A stretch of 64,000 nt of DNA from Mumia sp. Pv4-285 (GCF_041320275.1 NZ_CP162023.1:930001-994000); one strand, 5' to 3'; numbered from the stretch's first letter, positions 7,155 through 16,027 are shown. The notes: generated from the letters alone by a model not told the origin. Program-made: numbers and translations.

Positions 7155-8387
7155 TCATCCCTGCCCCATCCGCGTGATCACCATGAGCGGGATCGCCGCG
7201 ACCGCCGCAACGAGGATGATCCCCGCGAAGACGGTGCCGAGAGCGTTCGCCAGGCGCCCGTTGACGTGCTCTCCCATGTAGGTGCGGTCGTTGGCGACGA
7301 CGAGGATCGGCAGATACGTCAGGGGGAGCGCGATGGTCGAGAACACGACCGAGAACTCCGTCACCGTGATCGGGTCGACCGTCGTCATGAGCACGAGCAC
7401 CGCCGCGACGACGGCGAGGATCATCACCGCGTGGAAGCGCGCCGCGGTGAGCGGCCGGACGTACTTGCCCCACTGCCACCCGAGGTACTGGGCGATGCTG
7501 TAGCCGACGGAGAGCCCGGTCTCGCAGGCGGCGCCGAACGTGGCGCCGAAGAAGCCGACGAGGACCACGACGACCCCGATCGTCCCGAGCGCCTGCGCGA
7601 CGGGCATGCCGACCTGCCCGAGGGTGGACACGTCGACGCCCAGGGGTTGGAAGAGCATGCTCGTCGCTGCGGCGATCGCCAGCGACAGGATCCCGCCGAG
7701 AGGGAAGCCGATGAAGACGTTCATCCGCATCGTCCGCAGGTCTCGGACGGACCAGTGCTCCTCGACGCCGCCGGAGGAGAAGAAGAACACCTCGTACGGG
7801 GTCATCGCCGCGCCGAACAGCGCGACGGCGTAGTAGGCGTAGACGGTCCAGCTCTCGTCCGGCGGCTTCGCGAAGGTGACCGCCTCGGTGATCATCTCGC
7901 CCCAGTCCGGGCCGAGCTGCCACACGGCGACCGCGAAGACGACCAGAGCGAGCCCCAGCAGGCCGAACACGTTCTCGAGGACGTCGAACTTCACCCGCCA
8001 GAGCACCAGCCAGACCGCCGCGGCGACGACCGGGACGACGAGGAGGTACGAGACGGAGCTGGCGAGCTCCAACGCGAGGGCGATGCCGCCGATCTCGGCC
8101 ACGAAGGTCAGCAACGTGACGCCCATCGAGGCGAGGAGGTTGAGGAGGCCCATGCCCGGACCGAGGCGCTCGCGCACCAGATCGAACGTCGCACGCCCGC
8201 TCACCGCCGCCACGCGCCCCGACATCTCGGCGAACACGCAGATGCCGAGGACGCCGACGAGAGTCACCACGGCGAGCGACAGCCCGAAGCGCGCCCCGAC
8301 CTGGGCGTTGGTGACGAGGTCGCCGATGTCGACGAACCCTCCGATGGCGGTGAGGATGCCGAGGGCGACGGCGAAGACGCCCTTCAC
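7155..8387 (-). CDS. Nramp-family transporter with altered metal-binding motifs
   Basis: This 410-residue protein has about 11 hydrophobic segments and the overall layout of Nramp (LeuT-fold) metal transporters. The two unwound helices that bind metal are changed. TM1 has Asp20-Ile-Gly-Asp23 where Nramp proteins have DPGN. TM6 has Met195-Thr-Pro-Tyr-Glu199 where they have M-P-H-N, so the transition-metal-binding Met and the His appear replaced by Thr and Tyr. Related proteins lacking that Met prefer Mg2+ over Mn2+/Fe2+, so the cargo here may not be a transition metal. Its start overlaps the lipoprotein stop (ATGA). Confidence 0.8.
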   Translation of the reverse strand: MKGVFAVALGILTAIGGFVDIGDLVTNAQVGARFGLSLAVVTLVGVLGICVFAEMSGRVAAVSGRATFDLVRERLGPGMGLLNLLASMGVTLLTFVAEIGGIALALELASSVSYLLVVPVVAAAVWLVLWRVKFDVLENVFGLLGLALVVFAVAVWQLGPDWGEMITEAVTFAKPPDESWTVYAYYAVALFGAAMTPYEVFFFSSGGVEEHWSVRDLRTMRMNVFIGFPLGGILSLAIAAATSMLFQPLGVDVSTLGQVGMPVAQALGTIGVVVVLVGFFGATFGAACETGLSVGYSIAQYLGWQWGKYVRPLTAARFHAVMILAVVAAVLVLMTTVDPITVTEFSVVFSTIALPLTYLPILVVANDRTYMGEHVNGRLANALGTVFAGIILVAAVAAIPLMVITRMGQG

Positions 8388-8848
8388 CGTTCGGCCACCG
8401 TCGGCGCGATCTCCTGACGTGCCTCAGCGATCTGCGACCCGACCTCGGCGAGGTCGGAGCGGATCTGGGCGTACGACCCGTGTCGCCCCCGGCGTACGGC
8501 GATGCGCGCCTCGGTCACCAGACCGGACGCCTCCTCGAGGAGGTCGGTCGTCGAGTCGTAGACCGCCTGCTCGCTGGCGGGCGGCTGGGTGGCCGCGTAC
8601 GACTGCTGCGTGGATCCGAGCGACTCCTCCTGCTCGGTCAGGACCACCGTGCCGTACGGCCGCGGCAGTCGCCGCAACCGGAGCTGGTCGAGGGCGACGC
8701 CGGTGGTCGCGACCGCACTGGTCGCGTCTTCGAGCGCTCGGTCCGACTGCTCGAGGAACGCGGCGGGCGTCGGTGCCCCGCACGCGGTGAGCAGGGCCGC
8801 GACCGCGGTCGCGGCCACGACGGCGACGTTCGTACGCGCACGAGGCAC
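8384..8848 (-). CDS. Small lipoprotein, first gene of the Nramp/PRC/diiron run
   Basis: This 154-residue protein has a short positive N-terminus, a hydrophobic stretch and the lipobox LLTAC (Cys at about 23), so it should be lipid-anchored outside the membrane. The mature part is helical and rich in Ala, Glu and Ser, with no recognised domain. The GTG at 8848 has CACGAT six nt upstream, a near-match to the leaderless -10 pattern common in this window. Its stop overlaps the start of the Nramp-like gene, so it may be an extracellular partner of the transporter. Confidence 0.7.
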   Translation of the reverse strand: MPRARTNVAVVAATAVAALLTACGAPTPAAFLEQSDRALEDATSAVATTGVALDQLRLRRLPRPYGTVVLTEQEESLGSTQQSYAATQPPASEQAVYDSTTDLLEEASGLVTEARIAVRRGRHGSYAQIRSDLAEVGSQIAEARQEIAPTVAER

Positions 8849-8900
8849 GGCGCCATCGTGGCACCGGCCCCGGTCGTCCGCAGAACGGCCGGTCGCGCGG

Positions 8901-10091
8901 TCAGGCGGGGGTCGGTGTGGGTCCGACGCCGTGGGTCGGCGGGGTGCTCGGGGTGTCGTCGCGAGGGAACGGCCCCTCGGGACCGTCGGACGGCGGCGGT
9001 GACAGCGGTGGTGGCGGCGGCGGACCGTCGGCCCGCAGCGCGATCTGCTCGTTGACGTAGCGCAGGACCGCTGCGGCGGTCGCCACGGCCGGCACCGCCA
9101 GGAACGCGCCCGTGATGCCGAACAGCGAGCTGCCGGCCGTGATCGCGAGGAGCACGACCGCCGCCTGCAGGTCCATCGCCTTGCCCTGCAGCCAGGGCGA
9201 GAGGACGTTGCCCTCGAGCTGCTGCACGGCGATGATCACGATCAGCATGATGACGGCGTCGCGGAAGTCGTTGGTGACCAACGTGATGAGCACGGCGAGC
9301 GCCCCGGTGACGAACGCGCCGACGATCGGGATGAACCCGCCGAAGAACACGATGACGGCGAGCGGGATCGCGAGCGGGACGTCCAGGATGACGAGGCCGA
9401 GCCCGATGAAGACCGCGTCGACGAACGACACCAGCGCCTGGGTCCGGATGAACCCGCCCAGCGTGCCCCACGCGCGGCTCCCTGCCTCGCTGAGGTGCGT
9501 GCCGACCCGTCCGCCGAGGGTCCGCTGCAGCCACGGGAGGAACTTGTGGCCGTCCTTCACGAAGAAGAACGTCAGCATCAGGACGAGGACCGTGTTGACG
9601 ATGACGTTGGTCGCCGCACCGAGGGTGGACAGGGCGCCGGCGCTGATGACGTCGGCGCTGTCGCGGAGCTTGTCCTGCAACGACTGGATCGCGTTGTCGA
9701 GCTGGTTCTCGGTGACGCCGAGCGGACCGTCCTGGACCCAGTCCTGGATCGCCTGCAGGCCGCGGCCACCCTCGGCGGCGATGTCGCCGGCCTGGCCGGC
9801 CACCTGCGGCGCCAGGACCGCGACCACACCCGTCAGGACCGCGAGAAAGCCGAGCACGACAACCACAGCCGCGAGGGCAGCGGGAACGCCGCGCCCCCGT
9901 AGCCACGCCGCCGGAGGACCGAGCAGCGTCGTCACGATCAGCGCAAGCATCACCGGATAGCCGATCATCCAGAACTTGCCGATGATCCAGCCGAGGACGA
10001 ACAGACCGGCGGCGATGGCGATCAGCTGCCACGACCAGCGGGCGAGCGTGCTGAAGCCGCTGGCGAGGACGGCAGAGCGGTCACGGGTCAC
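8901..10091 (-). CDS. AI-2E family (YdiK/PerM-like) membrane permease
   Basis: The protein has 396 residues with about eight membrane helices: an N-terminal pair, a soluble helical insert with QDWVQDGPLGVTENQLDNA, then the conserved C-terminal core. The core includes FFVKDG, GGFIPIVGAFVTG and EGNVLSPWLQGKAMDLQA, all hallmarks of the family. Members export small molecules or act as Na+(Li+)/H+ antiporters; the AI-2 role is unproven for most. The tail (about 355-396) is Pro-rich (PPPPPPLSPPP) and probably disordered. The GTG is seven nt after a TAGCCT box (10099-10104), so the transcript is probably leaderless. Confidence 0.88.
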   Translation of the reverse strand: MTRDRSAVLASGFSTLARWSWQLIAIAAGLFVLGWIIGKFWMIGYPVMLALIVTTLLGPPAAWLRGRGVPAALAAVVVVLGFLAVLTGVVAVLAPQVAGQAGDIAAEGGRGLQAIQDWVQDGPLGVTENQLDNAIQSLQDKLRDSADVISAGALSTLGAATNVIVNTVLVLMLTFFFVKDGHKFLPWLQRTLGGRVGTHLSEAGSRAWGTLGGFIRTQALVSFVDAVFIGLGLVILDVPLAIPLAVIVFFGGFIPIVGAFVTGALAVLITLVTNDFRDAVIMLIVIIAVQQLEGNVLSPWLQGKAMDLQAAVVLLAITAGSSLFGITGAFLAVPAVATAAAVLRYVNEQIALRADGPPPPPPLSPPPSDGPEGPFPRDDTPSTPPTHGVGPTPTPA

Positions 10092-10098
10092 GGGACCG

Positions 10099-10104
10099 AG
10101 GCTA
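10099..10104 (-). promoter_or_regulatory. -10 box TAGCCT, leaderless start of the AI-2E permease gene
   Basis: TANNNT box ending 7 nt before the GTG at 10091. Confidence 0.5.
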
Positions 10105-10109
10105 GGCCA

Positions 10110-10787
10110 TCAGGGAAGTCTCCAGTCGACAGGCGCGCTGCCGAGGGCCGACAGTGCGGCGTTGACGCGGCTGAACGGGCGCGATCCGAAGAATCCGCGC
10201 GACGCCGACAAGGGGCTCGGATGGGGAGAGGCGATGACCGGGATGTCACCGAGCCACGGCTGCAACGACTGCGCGTCGCGGCCCCACAGCAGGGCGACCA
10301 GCGGCTGGTCCCGGGCGACGAGCGCCTTGATGGCCTGCTCCGTGACGGGCTCCCAGCCCTTGCCCCGGTGGCTCGCCGGCCTACCGGGTGCCACGGTCAG
10401 GACCCGGTTGAGGAGCAGGACTCCCTGCTTCGCCCACGGCGTGAGGTCGCCGGACGTCGGCTCGGGCACCCCGAGGTCGGTACGCATCTCCGCGAAGATG
10501 TTCATCAGGCTCCGCGGCACCGGCCGCACGTGCGGGGCCACCGAGAACGAGAGCCCGACCGCGTGGCCCGGCGTCGGGTACGGGTCCTGGCCGACGACGA
10601 GCACCTTCACCGACGCCATCGGCTCCTGGAAGGCGCGGAGGACGTGGCGTCCCTCCGGGAGGTACTGGTGGCCGGCGGCGATCTCCGCACGCAGGAAGTC
10701 GCCCATCGCGGCGACCTGTCCGGCGACGGGCGCGAGCGCCTCGGCCCAGTCGGGAGCGACGAGATCTGTCAGGGGGGCGGCGGGCAC
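10110..10787 (-). CDS. ung: Uracil-DNA glycosylase, family 1
   Basis: The 225-residue protein removes uracil from DNA as the first step of base excision repair. It carries both family 1 signatures: [20 protein letters not shown] at about 65-84, with the catalytic Asp68, and the minor-groove loop [20 protein letters not shown] near residue 190, with the catalytic His. LLLNRVLTV for uracil specificity and LWGRDAQ are also present. Length is normal. The GTG at 10787 follows a TACGCT box by seven nt, suggesting a leaderless transcript of its own. Confidence 0.95.
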   Translation of the reverse strand: MPAAPLTDLVAPDWAEALAPVAGQVAAMGDFLRAEIAAGHQYLPEGRHVLRAFQEPMASVKVLVVGQDPYPTPGHAVGLSFSVAPHVRPVPRSLMNIFAEMRTDLGVPEPTSGDLTPWAKQGVLLLNRVLTVAPGRPASHRGKGWEPVTEQAIKALVARDQPLVALLWGRDAQSLQPWLGDIPVIASPHPSPLSASRGFFGSRPFSRVNAALSALGSAPVDWRLP

Positions 10788-10794
10788 GGGGGCC

Positions 10795-10800
10795 AGCGTA
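10795..10800 (-). promoter_or_regulatory. -10 box TACGCT, leaderless start of ung
   Basis: TANNNT box ending 7 nt before the GTG at 10787. Confidence 0.5.
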
Positions 10801-10806
10801 GTGCGG

Positions 10807-11130
10807 TCAGATCAGCGAGAGGACCAGCACCAGGATGCCCAGCGAAGCCACCCCGGTCACGAGGAGCATCGGGATCGGCGTCGCGCGCAGCGGCAGGTCG
10901 TCCGCGATGCGCCTGTCGTTGTCGCGCCAGCGCAGGTAGCCGAGGACCGCGATGACGATTCCTCCGGCGAGGATGACGGATCCGACCAGGCGCGTACGGC
11001 CCGTCCCGCCGAGGATGTCGCCGAGCTGGACGACGGCGCCGCCGGTGACGATCAGGGCCAGGGCCGTACGGACGTACGCGAGGTAGGTGCGCTCGTTGGC
11101 CAGGACGAAGCGCTGGTCGGTTCCGCTCAT
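10807..11130 (-). CDS. DUF202 (YidH-like) membrane protein
   Basis: The 107-residue protein begins with the DUF202 signature [24 protein letters not shown], followed by three hydrophobic segments near 22-40, 48-66 and 86-106. The family is a small inner-membrane protein of unknown function. A CAGACT box lies six nt before the ATG at 11130. It is divergent from the sigma factor gene, with about 50 bp between starts. Confidence 0.8.
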   Translation of the reverse strand: MSGTDQRFVLANERTYLAYVRTALALIVTGGAVVQLGDILGGTGRTRLVGSVILAGGIVIAVLGYLRWRDNDRRIADDLPLRATPIPMLLVTGVASLGILVLVLSLI

Positions 11131-11181
11131 GGGACGAGTCTGCAACACATCGGAGCGTCGGTGCGTCCATGATGTGTGACC

Positions 11182-11688
11182 ATGACGGACCTGCCGCGCG
11201 CCACGGACGCCGAGGCGTTCGTGCGCGAGCACGCGACGTGGATGGTCCGGCTGGCCTACCTCCTCACCGGCGGTCGCGAGGACGCCCTCGACCTGGCGCA
11301 GGAGACGTGCGAGCGGGTCTGGCGCTCGTGGGACGCGGTCGCCGCGGCCGACGACCCCCGGGCGTACGCCGCGACCATCATGGCCAACCTCCAGCGCAGC
11401 CGATGGAGGCGCAAGCGGCCGTTCGAGGTCCCGTACGAGGACACGAGGCACGACGCGCCGACCTCGACGCTGGGGTTCGAGGAGGTCGACGCGTTGCGCC
11501 GTGGCCTCGACCGGCTGTCGGAGCGACAACGGAAGGCGATCGTGCTGCGCTACTGGGTGGACCTCGACGACGCGACGATCGCCGAGGCGCTCGACTGCCG
11601 ACCGGCGACCGTCCGCAGTCTGCTCGCGCGTGGCGTCGCGCGGCTTCGTGCCGATCTGGACCAGTCGGCCGACGGGATCGGGTCATGA
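11182..11688 (+). CDS. SigE-family ECF sigma factor
   Basis: This 168-residue extracytoplasmic-function sigma factor has region 2 at about 10-75 (FVREHATWMVRLAYLLTGGREDALDLAQETCERVW) and region 4 at about 105-160 (LSERQRKAIVLRYWVDLDDATIAEALDCRPATVRSLLARG, a helix-turn-helix). It belongs to the SigE type found in large numbers in actinobacteria. A GTG two codons upstream (11176) is an alternative start; neither has an obvious ribosome site. Its stop overlaps the start of the membrane protein at 11685 (ATGA), the usual sigma/anti-sigma arrangement. Confidence 0.88.
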   Translation: MTDLPRATDAEAFVREHATWMVRLAYLLTGGREDALDLAQETCERVWRSWDAVAAADDPRAYAATIMANLQRSRWRRKRPFEVPYEDTRHDAPTSTLGFEEVDALRRGLDRLSERQRKAIVLRYWVDLDDATIAEALDCRPATVRSLLARGVARLRADLDQSADGIGS

Positions 11689-12599
11689 ACGCCGACGAGC
11701 TGCGGCGCGGGCTGGACGCCCTCGCGGAGCGGGCTCCCGACGGGGAGGACCTGCTCGACCGTGTTGCGGTGGGACGCTGGCTCGGTCGACCTGAGGCGTC
11801 CGCGCGCAGCCGCAAGGCCGCCCCGCTGCTCGCGGCGGCGGCGTGCGCGGCCCTTGTCGCGGGCGTGGCGTTCGTCCCGTCGATCTTCGACAGGTCTCGC
11901 GATGAACAGACCTCGTCGCCGAGGCGCGACGACGCCGGCGGGGCGAACGCCGGGATGGGTCACCTGACGGCCGTCAGCACGCGTCAGGTGGGCAGGGGGC
12001 GTGTCGTCGTCTCGGTTCCCGTGACGTGGAGCTCTGTCCAACCGCAGTGCAGCGAGCCCGTGGTCGACGGCTACTTCTTCACGGTCGGCTTCTTCAGGGC
12101 CTGCTCGGCCCATCGCCCTCCAGGCATCACGACCCTCCAGATCGACTCGATCGCCGCCACGGGCCGCAACCCGGACGACCCGGGGGAGAGGACCCACGAC
12201 CTTGGCGGACACCCGTACGGCGTGGCGCGCTCGTCCCAGGCCGGGTACGAGACCGCAGTCGTCGTGGTGCCTGACGAAGACGTGCGCCTGACCGTACGCG
12301 GCCCGGGCGCTTCCGTGGAGACGATCGTGGCGTCGCTCGCGCTGCTCCCGGAGGGTGCGGTTGCTATCCCGCAGCTCTCGATCGGCATCGACGACGGTGA
12401 AGCCGGCAACGACGCGCTGCCCACGCTGGCGGAGCTGCGGCGACGGCTCGAGCGGGTCGGACTGGCGATGGAGATCGACCGGGGCGGCAGTTCCCCGGAG
12501 GACTACGCACGACTGAAAGTCACGCCCCGCCCCGGGACGGTCGTCGACGTGGGGTCGACGGTCCTCGTCGAGCTTGTCGGCACCCGCGGCATCCCGTGA
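11685..12599 (+). CDS. Membrane-anchored partner of the ECF sigma factor, with PASTA-like C-terminus
   Basis: The protein has 304 residues: a 45-residue cytoplasmic N-terminus (ADELRRGLDALAERAP), one membrane helix at about 46-64 and an extracytoplasmic region. By position and layout it is a candidate anti-sigma factor for the preceding SigE-type sigma. The last 60 residues (LPTLAELRRRLERVGLAMEI ... RLKVTPRPGTVVDVGSTVLVEL) follow the PASTA pattern: an A-x-x-x-L-x-x-x-G helix, then PxxGTxVxxGSxVxLxV. PASTA domains bind peptidoglycan or muropeptides, so an envelope signal is possible. The middle region is unrecognised. Confidence 0.7.
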   Translation: MNADELRRGLDALAERAPDGEDLLDRVAVGRWLGRPEASARSRKAAPLLAAAACAALVAGVAFVPSIFDRSRDEQTSSPRRDDAGGANAGMGHLTAVSTRQVGRGRVVVSVPVTWSSVQPQCSEPVVDGYFFTVGFFRACSAHRPPGITTLQIDSIAATGRNPDDPGERTHDLGGHPYGVARSSQAGYETAVVVVPDEDVRLTVRGPGASVETIVASLALLPEGAVAIPQLSIGIDDGEAGNDALPTLAELRRRLERVGLAMEIDRGGSSPEDYARLKVTPRPGTVVDVGSTVLVELVGTRGIP

Positions 12600-12609
12600 C
12601 GGGTACGGC

Positions 12610-12647
12610 GCTCGACCCCCGGTCGCAACGTGGACCGGGGGTCGAGC
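12610..12647. terminator. Bidirectional hairpin terminator between convergent genes
   Basis: A perfect 15-bp inverted repeat (12610-12624 with 12633-12647, GC-rich, arm GCTCGACCCCCGGTC) surrounds an 8-nt loop. It lies between the stop of the membrane protein (12599) and the stop of the carboxypeptidase (12655), so it can terminate both. No T-run follows, as is normal in actinobacteria. Confidence 0.75.
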
Positions 12648-12654
12648 GGGTCGA

Positions 12655-15276
12655 TCAGCGGCCGAAGGCGTCGACCAGCGCCCTTCCGCTCACGTCGGCC
12701 GCCGCACCGTTGTAGATCGCGTTGGTCACGATCGTCCACGCCGCGCGAGGCCACGTACGGAAGGTGATGTGGCCGCCCGCGACGGTCGCGTTGCCCTTGC
12801 CCACGTCGAAGGTCACGACGTTCGCCGCGCCTGCGATGGCCTCGGTGCCCCTCGCGTACCCGCTGACGAGCAGGTCGTCGCTGTCCGGGTACGACGCCGC
12901 GACCTGGCCGTCACCCGACACCGCGAACGCGGGGTCGTTGTTGAACCAGACGGGCCACTTGGCCGGCATGCCCCAGGTCGCCGCCGCCCTTCGGTCGTAC
13001 CGCTGCTCGAGCAGTGCGCCCGGCGCTGTGAACGCCGCACGATCGCTCGGAGTGACGTTCTCGAGCGGGAGCGAGAGCGCTGATGCGGCCGTGATCGAGG
13101 CGCTCCCGAGTGCGACGAGGTTGCCGCCGTCCTTCACCCAGGCCGCGAGCTTCGCCGGCCCCTCCGGGACCCCGCGGGCCCAGTGGAACTCCGCCGGGTA
13201 GCGAGCAGGGTCGAGCCCGTCCGTGATCGATCGCGTGGAGACCCCCGGCGCGAGCACGATCGTGTCGAACTGGTCGAGCGCGGCGTAGTCGTCGGCCTCG
13301 ACGACCTGCACGTTCGCGCCGTACTGCTCGAGCATCCACCACATCCATCCGCCTGGCATGTTGTTCGCGCCACGGACCAGACCGACGCGGGTCGTGGGCG
13401 CGAGCTTGACCGCAGCGGCTCGGGGGACCCGAGCGAGGGCGTGGACCTGCAGACCCGTCGCCGCGCTGGCGCCCTGCAGCGCCCCACGCGCACCGGGTGC
13501 GGCCGCCGGGACGACAAGCGCTCCGGGCGGAAGCGTCTTGCCCAGGACTGAGACCTTCTTCTTCAGCCGGTACGCCGGAACCCCGGAACGCTCCAGCGCC
13601 GTGATCACGTGCCCCACGCCGTACGACTCAGGGCTGACGAGGTACGCGCCCCGACGTCCGGGCGCCGCAGGGAAGGGCGGTGGCGTCGGCACGATGTCGG
13701 TGACCTGCCGCGTGGCCGCGGCGAACGGATCCTCGACCGCCTTCACCGTCACGCCCATCAGCAGACCGAGGTTGTCGGTGGTCTCGCTGTACGGCATGAT
13801 CAGCGGGCACGTCGTGCACTTGCGTGCCGAGTCTGGATACTCGTCGACCCGCAGCTGCTGGTCCACCCACCGGCCCATGGGCTGATTGGTGCGGAGGATC
13901 CACGAGCCCTTCCCGTACCGTTTGCCGTCGGCCTGGAACGCCGACGTGGCCTGTTCGATCCGCGCCTTGCCGGCGTGGAGGAGGCTGAGCATCTCGTACG
14001 TCGCGAAGGCGTCGCGCTGCTTGGAAGGCACCACGTACGCGTACGGGCCACCGGTCCACGTCTCGCTGTTGCGGTTGACGAGGTACATGTTGTTGTAGAG
14101 CCACTCCTGCGGGTTGGCTGCCACGGTGTCGAGGCCGGAGTAGGCGGCGGACTCCGCGTAGTCGACGATCTGCGACAGCGACCACGTCTTCTTGTCGTAC
14201 GGCAGCGGCGAACGCAGCGTCGCGGTGTTCGGCTGAAGGATCTCTTCGGACTCGACCGTGTAGGCGAGGTCGCGTGCGGAAGCGATCTCGGTGAGCCACG
14301 TCGTGGTGCCCTGGAAGGTGCTGTAGCCCATCACGTCGGCGTTCCACATGATCCCGTAGGCGTCGTCGGTCTTCGCGCCTGGCTTGCCCTCCGCGATCAG
14401 GTCGCGTTGGGTCTCCTGGCCGATGCTGTTCGCCGAGGAGACCGTGAGCGGGTCGAGCGTCCTGGACATCGGCTCGTCCCACGGCGGCGACCAGATGCGA
14501 GGGCTGTTCGTGCCTGCCTGGTGCATGTAGTGCTGCACCGTCGGGCGATACTTCTGCTCGAGCGCGACCCGGATCTTCGACTCCTTCTGGGTCACCATGA
14601 ACCAGTCGCGGTTGTTGTCGTGGCCGACGTACTTCTGGTACAGGTCCGGGAAGACACGCGCGTAGTCCGTGCCCGCCGTCTCGTTGAAGTAGTTGACGAC
14701 GCGGTTGTGCCCGTCGGGATTCTGCGACGGGACCACGAGGACGACCATGTTCTTGAGGACGCGCTTGGTGAAGGCCGAGTCGTCGGTGGCGAGCCGGTGG
14801 ACGACATCCATCAGCGCCTGCGTGTTGCCCACCTCGGTGGAGTGGATGCCGGCTTCGACGTAGTAGACCGGCAGACTGGTGGCGGCGAGCTTGCGGGCGT
14901 ACGCGTCGCGCTCGAGCCCCGCCTCCGCGGCCTCCTCGCGCATCGTCTGCGGGTCGGCGAGGCGAGCGTTGATGTCGAGGATCTCGTCGACACGGTCGAG
15001 GTTGGTGGGCGAGCTGATCCGCAGGATCGGGAAGTCCTCCCCCTCGGTGGTCCTGTCCACCACCTCGTACTCGACGCGGTTGGACTTGTCCGCGACGACC
15101 TGCAGGTACTCCTTGATGCTGGCGAAGTCGGCCAGCTGCCCCTCGGCGCCCATCTCGAAGCCGAAGAAGGTCGGGGGATCGGGGATGCGTGGTGCCGCGG
15201 TGCTGGCACTGCTGGTCGAGACGATCAGGCCGGCGACCACCAGGCCTGCTGTGGCGAGGATGCTGCGTCTTCTCAT
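12655..15276 (-). CDS. Secreted M14 zinc carboxypeptidase, large form
   Basis: This 873-residue protein has a Sec signal peptide (about 1-28: MRRRSILATAGLVVAGLIVS, then an Ala-rich cleavage zone). The M14 domain covers about 50-420: zinc ligands His145 and Glu148 in EAGIHSTEVGN, NPDGHNR and NNRDWF downstream, and a later His in the PTVQHYMHQAG segment. The C-terminal ~450 residues contain a Rossmann-like part (YDTIVLAPGV-type and KLAAWVKDGGNLVALGSASI) like the class I amidotransferase fold often fused to such peptidases. The ATG is preceded by GGAGGAC. It should degrade peptides outside the cell. Confidence 0.88.
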   Translation of the reverse strand: MRRRSILATAGLVVAGLIVSTSSASTAAPRIPDPPTFFGFEMGAEGQLADFASIKEYLQVVADKSNRVEYEVVDRTTEGEDFPILRISSPTNLDRVDEILDINARLADPQTMREEAAEAGLERDAYARKLAATSLPVYYVEAGIHSTEVGNTQALMDVVHRLATDDSAFTKRVLKNMVVLVVPSQNPDGHNRVVNYFNETAGTDYARVFPDLYQKYVGHDNNRDWFMVTQKESKIRVALEQKYRPTVQHYMHQAGTNSPRIWSPPWDEPMSRTLDPLTVSSANSIGQETQRDLIAEGKPGAKTDDAYGIMWNADVMGYSTFQGTTTWLTEIASARDLAYTVESEEILQPNTATLRSPLPYDKKTWSLSQIVDYAESAAYSGLDTVAANPQEWLYNNMYLVNRNSETWTGGPYAYVVPSKQRDAFATYEMLSLLHAGKARIEQATSAFQADGKRYGKGSWILRTNQPMGRWVDQQLRVDEYPDSARKCTTCPLIMPYSETTDNLGLLMGVTVKAVEDPFAAATRQVTDIVPTPPPFPAAPGRRGAYLVSPESYGVGHVITALERSGVPAYRLKKKVSVLGKTLPPGALVVPAAAPGARGALQGASAATGLQVHALARVPRAAAVKLAPTTRVGLVRGANNMPGGWMWWMLEQYGANVQVVEADDYAALDQFDTIVLAPGVSTRSITDGLDPARYPAEFHWARGVPEGPAKLAAWVKDGGNLVALGSASITAASALSLPLENVTPSDRAAFTAPGALLEQRYDRRAAATWGMPAKWPVWFNNDPAFAVSGDGQVAASYPDSDDLLVSGYARGTEAIAGAANVVTFDVGKGNATVAGGHITFRTWPRAAWTIVTNAIYNGAAADVSGRALVDAFGR

Positions 15277-15508
15277 GGTCGGGTCCTCCAGGACGGGAGT
15301 TGCGCCAATCGGATCCGGTCAGGCTCGCGACGCCGTCGGGTTCGGTCAACGGTGGGGAGGCGTCTCGCTGCACAGTCGAGACAGATCGGTCGATGTCGGA
15401 CTTGAAACGTGCAAACGGTCCACGATCGGTCGAACTGCGGCCAGTCGCGCTCGTGCATAGGGTGTCGGCACCAAGGTCTGGCACACGGGGAGCAAGGGGT
15501 GTGGACCG

Positions 15509-16024
15509 ATGACGACTGTCCCGACGACGGAGTCTCGCCTCGACGAGATCGACCGGCGGCTGCTGTGGGAGCTCAGCAACGACGGGCGCGCCTCCGTCAA
15601 CGAGCTGAGCTCACGCCTGCACGTCTCGAGAGCCAACGCCTACGCGCGGCTGCGGCGGATGCTCGACGCAGGGGTCATCGAGCAGTTCGGGGCGCAGGTG
15701 TCGCCACAGCGTGCAGGTCTCGGGACGTCGGCGCTGGTGCTCCTGACCATCCGGCAGGCGGAGTGGCGTGACGTGCGTGACCGGTTGGCGCGCGTGCCGG
15801 GTGTCGACCACATCGCCCTGTGCGCCGGGACCGCGGACGTGGTGGTGCTGGTGAGGACCTCCGACACCGTGGGCCTGCGGGAGATCGTGCTCGAGGAGAT
15901 CCGTACGGTCCCCGGCGTTCTCGCGAGCCGGACCACGCTGATCCTCGACGAGGCGCGCGGCGGGAGCGTTCCGAGCGTCTTCGCCGGCACCCTTGCCGAA
16001 CAGGCCAAGCGGCGCCACTGCTGA
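15509..16024 (+). CDS. Lrp/AsnC family transcriptional regulator
   Basis: The 171-residue protein has the N-terminal AsnC helix-turn-helix at about 10-70 (LDEIDRRLLWELSNDGRASVNELSSRLHVSRANAYARLRRMLDAGVI). The RAM ligand-binding domain follows at about 75-150, with a DVVVLVRTSD strand. Such regulators respond to amino acids or related metabolites. A TAGGGT box at 15458-15463 may be its -10, giving a short leader with GGGGAGC. It is divergent from the carboxypeptidase, and the 232-bp region between them could carry its operator, so the peptidase is a plausible target. The stop is 4 nt from the MFS gene end. Confidence 0.87.
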   Translation: MTTVPTTESRLDEIDRRLLWELSNDGRASVNELSSRLHVSRANAYARLRRMLDAGVIEQFGAQVSPQRAGLGTSALVLLTIRQAEWRDVRDRLARVPGVDHIALCAGTADVVVLVRTSDTVGLREIVLEEIRTVPGVLASRTTLILDEARGGSVPSVFAGTLAEQAKRRHC

Positions 16025-16027
16025 GCG

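Noticed and set aside
13609-15405. Long plus-strand frame (about 600 codons) opposite the carboxypeptidase gene
   Set aside because: The minus strand has a signal peptide and full M14 motifs; the plus frame has Arg/Val/Gly-biased sequence with no domain.
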